Assembly: GCF_000763295.1 (NCBI RefSeq)
Contig: NZ_JRJE01000006.1
Coordinates: forward strand, 62,001 to 126,000
Length of the DNA stretch: 64,000 nt
From: Thalassospira australica
GTDB taxonomy: Bacteria; Pseudomonadota; Alphaproteobacteria; Rhodospirillales; Thalassospiraceae
Direction: 5' to 3'
Shown here: positions 58,918 through 64,000 of the stretch, in pieces
Layout of the letters: every line of letters begins with the position of its first letter
Position numbering within the stretch: position 1 is the stretch's first letter
Translations under genes and position numbers: made by a program
The notes under the pieces: generated by a model
Database searches by the model: none
What the model was told of the DNA's origin: nothing
What the model saw: the letters and a program-made list of their open reading frames with translations, nothing else

Positions 58918-59418
58918 TTAGCTAGATGGTGTTGTTTGTTGCGTTCCAATTTTCTGATTTTCTTTGATCATCGACAATACAAAATTATTTGTCTCAGATA
59001 AAGTTTCGGAGAACTCAAGGCTGTGTTTTTCGTAATTGGAAGGTAGTTGTAGTCCTGATATTCTTCTTATATTTGCTTTTCTTCCATAAGAAAATCGCCA
59101 TTTGTGAGTGGTGTTAAATAATACAGCATAATAAACTATCTCTGGTAATGCTTTGAATTGTCGAGTCTTTAGTATGGTGCAGGAGTCCCCGCCATTCCCT
59201 TTGGGTAGAAATTCGCCAAAGTGTACGGTTGCATGTCCTAATCCTGAAATACAAATTGCTGGGCCTGTGAATACTTTGTCCCCAAATTGTGGTGATACGT
59301 AGGCTACAACACCATTGTTAAGTTCGGTGTTTGTCACAAAAGGTACGTCACCGTGATCGTAATCATCGATGCTACGTGATTTTGCGGTGGATAATTGAAA
59401 TAACTTTTCTATTTTCAT
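58918..59418 (-). CDS. Short specificity-like subunit (single TRD) of a restriction-modification module
   Basis: A 166-residue protein resembling one half of an HsdS/BcgIB specificity subunit: an N-terminal recognition-type segment (DVPFVTNTELNNGVVAYV, then AICISGLGHATVHFG) followed by YGRKANIRRISGLQLP, which matches the junction to the conserved helix, and a short helical tail. Usual S subunits have two such units (about 400 residues), so two copies may pair to read a palindromic target. It starts 2 nt after the methylase stop. AT-rich like its partner. Family assignment is by pattern and not certain. Confidence 0.65.
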   Translation of the reverse strand: MKIEKLFQLSTAKSRSIDDYDHGDVPFVTNTELNNGVVAYVSPQFGDKVFTGPAICISGLGHATVHFGEFLPKGNGGDSCTILKTRQFKALPEIVYYAVLFNTTHKWRFSYGRKANIRRISGLQLPSNYEKHSLEFSETLSETNNFVLSMIKENQKIGTQQTTPSS

Positions 59419-59420
59419 TT

Positions 59421-61394
59421 TTACTGCAAGGATTTTCTTATTTTCTGGAATAAAAACTCGGAATATAATTTTTTTGTTTCGTTTTTTATGTCTTCTTTTG
59501 ATGCAGAGGGGCGGTCTAGGTATTTTTGGGGGACTATCTCAAGGTTCGGGTCGCTAAGATCAACGGTCTTAAGTTGGATGAAGCCAGGTTCCTCATTGAC
59601 GATTCCTCCAGCAACAAAAGACTTCGCTTCTTTCTGGATTGTTTCTAGTTGTGAATCTCTTCCGTGCCTTAACCGTCTGCGTTTGAGTTTTGAGAAGCCA
59701 TCATCTATAATCCTCGCAAACAGAGTTTTCTGGTCTTCTTTGTGAGGTTTCCCTTTTTCAATAATTACAATGACCGTTTCCACCGATGCTTGCGGGTAAA
59801 ACAGATCGTTAGGCAGTGAAAATACAGCAAGGATGCTATTGCCCTCAATTGTTCTTTTTCTCCATGATTGATCTCGTCCCATCGAGCACATTACTGATAT
59901 GGGAAGTACTGCCAATAAAAGTCCTCCTTCCTGCATCTGATCTATGGCGTGTTGGACGAACGTAAATTCCTGCTCATCGCTTCTTTTCAGGGAAAACGGC
60001 GGATTCATTAGGGTCTTGGTGACTGGGGGCCTAGTGGTGGTGGTGGTTATGTACTCTGCACTGGCTTCACCATTTCGAATTTTTCGGTTAAGGTTGAGTG
60101 CTAGGCAATCGTTATTGATGATGTTGTTTTTGCCGTCCCCTCGAAAAATCATATTGACAATGGCAAGGGTAGCTACATTGGCTTGTTGTTCAACGCCGAA
60201 TATTTTGTGTTTCTTGAACATTTCGACTTGTTCTGGAGTGTCTCTTCGAACTTTGTCGTATGCTGCTACGAGAAATCCACCTGTTCCGCACGCCGGGTCG
60301 TATACAAGGTCGTCGCCGGTTATGTTCAGCACTTCGACGGCAAATTCAGCGATGTGCCTAGGTGTGAGCACGATTCCGATGTCTTTTGCTCCGTTTCCGT
60401 ATTTAAGAAAAACTTCATAGAATTTGCCTAGTAGATCATGGCTTCCATCCATCGCTGCCTTAATGTTTATTTTACGTAACAGGAAAAATACTTTTATTAT
60501 TGCAGATCTGTATTTTTCCTTCGCCGCATTTTCTTGGGGTAGGCGTAATTCGATGTATTCGGAGAACTCTCTCTTTGAGTGTGCAATTAAAACATCTTCA
60601 GATCTGTTGTTAATATCTTTAACTAGTACGTCTGGAGATGCATTGAAGTTTGGAAGTGTGTCTGAAACCATTGCCAGTAGAATTGCTGACATGACTGTTG
60701 CTCTGAGGTCTTTGTTGATTGACGCCTTGTGTAGTTCTTCGTTGATCTTTTCGGCTACTTTTAATAGAATAATCTCGCTTATGATTAAATCATTTAGTGC
60801 GTTTGTGTTGTTGTCTGTTAAATATTTAGCTTGATCTGGTGACAGCAAGCCTGTGATTGGTTTGCCATTGTATTGTACGTTCTGTATTGTTCCGTCGTCG
60901 AATATATATGCTGTTTTGACTAGGTAACCTTGATCGTCAGATCCTGCTACTCCCGTAACAATCTGTGCTTTGATAATCGATGAATTTTCATTGATTGATT
61001 TTGCATATTCCGCTGCCTCATGAAAGGCTGTGTCTATATCCTCAATTTTCGCTTTCGCTTCTATAACCCAAAATGATTGCTCTCTTACTTTTACTACATA
61101 TTCAGGCCTTTTCCGATCAAGGCCATTTTTAATTTCAGGGTGGTCAAGACACTCTTGTTGTGTGTAAAGCTGGCCAGCGGCTACTCTGTTTGGATTTTTA
61201 GTAGTCCAGCCAAGAGCGTTGAGATCATTTTTTATGAAAACATAAGAGGAGAATTCGGATATTCTTGTCATACTACTCTCAACTTGTGAAAAATTTAATT
61301 TTTCTAGAAGAAGGCTACTTGTAAATTCAGTGATTTTGGAGAGTAGCTCTCCGTCTATAGAAATTTGCGGAATACAAGATATGTTGAATACCAA
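59421..61394 (-). CDS. Fused nuclease-N6-adenine DNA methylase (type IIG/BcgIA-like)
   Basis: A 657-residue protein. Residues about 85-135 look like a PD-(D/E)xK nuclease half: PEYVV (E98) and the EAK at 112-114 followed by AEYAKSIN. Residues about 290-350 form the HsdM-type helical region (LLGKFYEVFLKYGNGAKDIGIVLTPRHIAEFAVEVL). SAM motif DPACGTGGF is at 365-373 and the catalytic NPPF at 463-466. This is the BcgIA layout (R and M in one chain). Translation starts probably at a TTG with AAGGTAG upstream. It is AT-rich, unlike its neighbours, indicating transfer. It could also be methylation-only if the nuclease is inactive. Confidence 0.8.
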   Translation of the reverse strand: MVFNISCIPQISIDGELLSKITEFTSSLLLEKLNFSQVESSMTRISEFSSYVFIKNDLNALGWTTKNPNRVAAGQLYTQQECLDHPEIKNGLDRKRPEYVVKVREQSFWVIEAKAKIEDIDTAFHEAAEYAKSINENSSIIKAQIVTGVAGSDDQGYLVKTAYIFDDGTIQNVQYNGKPITGLLSPDQAKYLTDNNTNALNDLIISEIILLKVAEKINEELHKASINKDLRATVMSAILLAMVSDTLPNFNASPDVLVKDINNRSEDVLIAHSKREFSEYIELRLPQENAAKEKYRSAIIKVFFLLRKINIKAAMDGSHDLLGKFYEVFLKYGNGAKDIGIVLTPRHIAEFAVEVLNITGDDLVYDPACGTGGFLVAAYDKVRRDTPEQVEMFKKHKIFGVEQQANVATLAIVNMIFRGDGKNNIINNDCLALNLNRKIRNGEASAEYITTTTTRPPVTKTLMNPPFSLKRSDEQEFTFVQHAIDQMQEGGLLLAVLPISVMCSMGRDQSWRKRTIEGNSILAVFSLPNDLFYPQASVETVIVIIEKGKPHKEDQKTLFARIIDDGFSKLKRRRLRHGRDSQLETIQKEAKSFVAGGIVNEEPGFIQLKTVDLSDPNLEIVPQKYLDRPSASKEDIKNETKKLYSEFLFQKIRKSLQ

Positions 61395-61481
61395 TTAAAC
61401 TACCTTTGATGCAATAAATCTTGCTTTTAAAGAGCTTAAGGTAATTTATCGATGTTTTTTTGGTAGGGATTTTCAGTTGGT

Positions 61482-61808
61482 TTAGTTGAAAGTATAGCGA
61501 CATATAGTGACGAGAGTCATCCCAACCGCCATGGCGGCAAACAGGTTGCGCGCAACGGCCATGGTGATCACGGTGGCAGCCGCACCTGCGATGCCGATTG
61601 TGCCTGCCGAAAGGGCGCTTGGCACCCAGACGGAAATCAGGACTGCACCGGGCAGGCGTTCAAGCACATGTGCCCAACGGCCATGCTGCGGCAAACGGTC
61701 CGCCATCAAAAGACCGCCCAGACGCATGCCATATGTCACAGCTGCCATACCAAGGATGGTCAGAACGGATTCAAGGCTGAAGCTGGTCAGGTCAGGGAAC
61801 TGGGTCAT
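61482..61808 (-). CDS. azlD: AzlD family membrane protein
   Basis: A 108-residue, three- to four-helix partner of AzlC in export of branched-chain (or related) amino acids: LTILGMAAVTYGMRLGGLLMADRLP and LPGAVLISVWVPSALSAG are typical. It overlaps azlC by 4 nt. The last codons (ICRYTFN) lie in the AT-rich flank of the restriction module, so its natural end may have been altered by the insertion. Confidence 0.85.
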   Translation of the reverse strand: MTQFPDLTSFSLESVLTILGMAAVTYGMRLGGLLMADRLPQHGRWAHVLERLPGAVLISVWVPSALSAGTIGIAGAAATVITMAVARNLFAAMAVGMTLVTICRYTFN

Positions 61809-62602
61809 TTTCCTGTGTCCGTACCAAACCGGCCTTCGGGTGCGCCATAGACGGTAGTGCCGTCAACGGCAATTTCGGTTTCCGGGCTGGTGTCATCCAT
61901 ATCAGGCCGCCAAGTCAGGGCTGCGGTGATCACCCCCGCAGCAGCACCCAGCAAAACCGACCAGGTGCCCGGCAAGACAAAGTGACCAATGATCGATCCG
62001 ATGGCGGCCGCGATCCATGGCAAAAGGTCAACCTTGCCCTTCCACATGCCAATGGTGAGTGCTGCAAAAACAGCGGTGAAAGCGAAATCAAGCGCATAGA
62101 CTTCCGGGTCGGGAATACCTCCGCCCAACAGGTACCCCACCGTATTGCCTGTGGCCCAAACCACGCCAAGGAACATCCCGCCGCCCAAAAGGAAACCCGG
62201 ATTGGCAAGGGTGGGCTGTGTCATGGAAACCGCCCAGTTTTCATCGGCTACCATATGCATGCCAACGACCTTGACCCAAAGCGGACGCCCACGAAATACC
62301 GGGCGCAGCGATGCCCCGATCAGGACATAGCGCATATTGATCACCGCAGTGGCGATGATGATGGTGGCGGCCGGAATGGTTTCGCGCCACAGATCGACCG
62401 ATACAAATTGGGCCGATCCGGCAAAGACCGCCAGGCTCATGAAAAGAAGCTCGCCCAGCGACAATCCACGCTGGGCGGCAAGTACACCCAGAACTGCACC
62501 AAAGATGATGGTACTGGGCAGGAGCGGCAGACAGGCAAGTGCGCCGCGCCTGATGGTATCTGCATCGAAATGCCCGACTTCGGGCTGTCTGGGGCGTGAC
62601 AT
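61805..62602 (-). CDS. azlC: AzlC family permease
   Basis: A 265-residue permease, with AzlD forming an exporter of branched-chain amino acids. Family segments: RRGALACLPLLPSTIIFGAVLGVLAAQRGLS, SAQFVSVDLW (the SAQ box), MRYVLIGASLRPVF and MHMVADENWAVSM. The ~30-residue polar C-terminal tail is unusual. It lies upstream of azlD with a 4-nt overlap. Confidence 0.9.
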   Translation of the reverse strand: MSRPRQPEVGHFDADTIRRGALACLPLLPSTIIFGAVLGVLAAQRGLSLGELLFMSLAVFAGSAQFVSVDLWRETIPAATIIIATAVINMRYVLIGASLRPVFRGRPLWVKVVGMHMVADENWAVSMTQPTLANPGFLLGGGMFLGVVWATGNTVGYLLGGGIPDPEVYALDFAFTAVFAALTIGMWKGKVDLLPWIAAAIGSIIGHFVLPGTWSVLLGAAAGVITAALTWRPDMDDTSPETEIAVDGTTVYGAPEGRFGTDTGK

Positions 62603-62769
62603 TTTCGACGTTTCCTTTGTTCGTTTCGCGCCAGTTCATTGTGTGGGGCGACGGGCGCATTGTCGTGGTCATGGTGTGCGAGGGGACGTTTTAGTCCCTG
62701 CACCATGGTCGATGTTGCAGGGGTCGTATTGGACGAAATTGCTATTGCGATGTCGTTTGTCGATTTCTC

Positions 62770-63678
62770 TTAGTCGGGGTTTACGCCAAAATCCCTGATC
62801 AGCATATCGAGAAAAAGCTTGGTGATGGGGTCTGCCTGTTTGCTGTCATCAAGACTTGCCTGAAATGTGACAGTGACCCTGAGCCGATCTGGCTGGATCG
62901 CGCGCATGCGTCCGGCGTCGACGAATTGCTGCGCATAATGTTCGGGCAGATAGCCCAGAAATGCACCGGATAAAATCAGGCGGGCCTCTGCCTCCATGTC
63001 CGAGACGGTGGCATGGGGGCGGGCGACGGCGAATTCTTTCAAATCCCGGCCAAGCCAGGATTTGCGCCCGATCAGGCGATAACGCCGGATTTCATCAATG
63101 TCGATTTCCGCATCCAAACGGCCAAAAAGCGGATGATCCGATCCGCAATAAAACCGGTGGATTTCGTCATATAGCGGGATATAGCGCAGGCCAAGCACCG
63201 TTTTTGGAAAGCTGCAAATGCCGATCTGAATGTTGTCGGTGACAACTTCGCGCAGCAGATCGTTGGGTGGATAGGTCACGATGTTCAAAGTTACGTCGGG
63301 CGCGCGGTCCATAAACCGGGCGATGGTCTGTTCGATCCGGCGCGCTGCCGGATCGGTTATGGTATTATCGGTCAGGCCAATGGTCAGAGTGCCGCTGAGT
63401 TTGTCGCGCAGCGCCCGCATCTTGGTTTCATATTGCCCGATTGATTTGAAAAGCCGGTGTGCTTCTTCAAATGCGACCTGGCCCTCGGCTGTCAGGGCAA
63501 AACCGCTGCGCCCGCGTTTGCACAGCGTGAAACCCAGTCGGGCTTCCAGGGTGGTGATATAGCTTGATATTGTTGAAAGTGACAGATTGAGATCGCTTTG
63601 TGCTGCGGCAAATCCCCCTGCCTCAACAATGGTCAGGAATATCCGCAGAAGTTTCAAATCCGACTGTTCCGTGGTCAT
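62770..63678 (-). CDS. LysR-type transcriptional regulator
   Basis: A 302-residue regulator: N-terminal winged helix (LKLLRIFLTIVEAGGFAAAQSDLNLSLSTISSYITTLEARLGFTLCKRGRSGFALTAEGQ) and a LysR-type substrate domain (SGTLTIGLTDNTI through GAFLGYLPEHYAQQ). The ATG at 63678 gives a normal length; the frame extends to 63789. It is divergent from the ureohydrolase-like gene (172 nt), which it probably controls in response to a substrate-like molecule. Confidence 0.9.
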   Translation of the reverse strand: MTTEQSDLKLLRIFLTIVEAGGFAAAQSDLNLSLSTISSYITTLEARLGFTLCKRGRSGFALTAEGQVAFEEAHRLFKSIGQYETKMRALRDKLSGTLTIGLTDNTITDPAARRIEQTIARFMDRAPDVTLNIVTYPPNDLLREVVTDNIQIGICSFPKTVLGLRYIPLYDEIHRFYCGSDHPLFGRLDAEIDIDEIRRYRLIGRKSWLGRDLKEFAVARPHATVSDMEAEARLILSGAFLGYLPEHYAQQFVDAGRMRAIQPDRLRVTVTFQASLDDSKQADPITKLFLDMLIRDFGVNPD

Positions 63679-63850
63679 CGGGCCTTTTCCATACGCAATC
63701 GATCTTAGTTTGGGGATTCCCAAAGTAAGGTTCAGCATTACGTGATTTTTTCCATCTCGGCAATTTGATCTGATGGATGCCATCATCATTCAAAAGGGCT
63801 GTCGGCGGACATCCGAGCTGACCGACAGGCCCACCTGTTTCAGGAGGTTC

Positions 63851-64000
63851 CATGTTTACGGACGAAAAACTTGCCAAGCTGCGAGAAAAATACGGCAACA
63901 CCAAAGGATCAGATGTGTTTGACCCGCATTTTAGCGCGGTCGCCAGGACGCAGTTTTCGGAAAATGGGGAACGTAAATGGCCGTTCTCCGGGGTGCCGAC
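63851..64000 (+). CDS. Ureohydrolase-like (agmatinase family) protein, N-terminal part
   Basis: The window ends after 50 codons. The start ATG at 63851 has a strong AGGAGG 4 nt upstream. The N-terminus MFTDEKLAKLREKYG...FDPHF and RKWPFSGVPT resemble the entry segment of agmatinase/guanidinobutyrase proteins (PFxGxPT before the first barrel strand). The rest, with the manganese sites, is outside, so this remains a family guess. Divergent LysR gene suggests inducible use of a guanidino compound. Confidence 0.55.

Overview
The window looks like chromosomal DNA of a free-living, aerobic alphaproteobacterium, most likely a marine Rhodospirillales member close to Thalassospira. This rests on mid-50s GC by eye, the order mdh-sucC-sucD-sucA-sucB-lpd, an atpHAGDC operon separated from atpIBEF, the style of the CcmF/CcmI, ZapE, DUF484/XerC and nadA/nadC genes, and the absence of phage, IS or CRISPR elements. 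The genus is inferred from gene content and not proven.

Layout. (1) 1-5.6 kb: a membrane-lipid/oxidative-stress cluster, DUF1365-cfa-GPH transporter-DUF3833 lipoprotein on +, converging on DUF6134-SDR-NTF2-like on -. Similar sets are known in alphaproteobacterial RpoE-ChrR (singlet oxygen) regulons. (2) 5.7-8.0 kb: RluA-type pseudouridine synthase, AEC permease and methylglyoxal synthase. (3) 8.1-17.2 kb: a TCA block on - encoding malate dehydrogenase, succinyl-CoA synthetase and the 2-oxoglutarate dehydrogenase complex. (4) 17.8-36.7 kb: housekeeping and accessory genes, including zapE, a ZntB-type transporter, a DUF3772 MscS channel, a PEP-mutase-like enzyme, Nudix, nadC, nadA, a glutamine-synthetase-like ligase, a methyltransferase, GST, YrhK, xerC, DUF484, a transaldolase-like aldolase, priA and a solute-binding protein. 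(5) 37.2-42.2 kb: atpHAGDC (F1 sector) with a strong terminator. (6) 42.2-51.0 kb: a large FtsX-type permease paired with a response regulator, ccmF-ccmI, a cation diffusion facilitator and a PhoH ATPase. (7) 51.4-57.2 kb: an arsenic resistance island with two divergent arms. (8) 57.3-58.9 kb: prfC. (9) 58.9-61.4 kb: a visibly AT-rich two-gene restriction-modification module. (10) 61.5-64.0 kb: azlD-azlC, a LysR regulator and the start of a ureohydrolase-like gene.

The two accessory systems deserve most attention. The arsenic island combines an arsR1-arsC-acr3-gapdh-arsJ arm (arsenate reduction plus arsenite export, and arsenate fixation as 1-arseno-3-phosphoglycerate plus its export) with a divergent arsR2-ArsP_1 permease arm. 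Two different palindromes lie over the two arsR starts, and a near copy of the second palindrome sits at the permease ribosome-binding site. The restriction module fuses a putative EAK nuclease motif to an N6-adenine methylase in one chain and is followed, 2 nt later, by an unusually short specificity-like protein. It sits cleanly between conserved genes, which suggests recent acquisition.

Terminator-like hairpins with T-runs also lie in the short leaders of atpH and phoH, too close to the start codons to leave room for a promoter between them. They are candidates for attenuation or for small RNA ends. No tRNA, rRNA, CRISPR, transposase or integrase (other than chromosomal XerC) was recognised.
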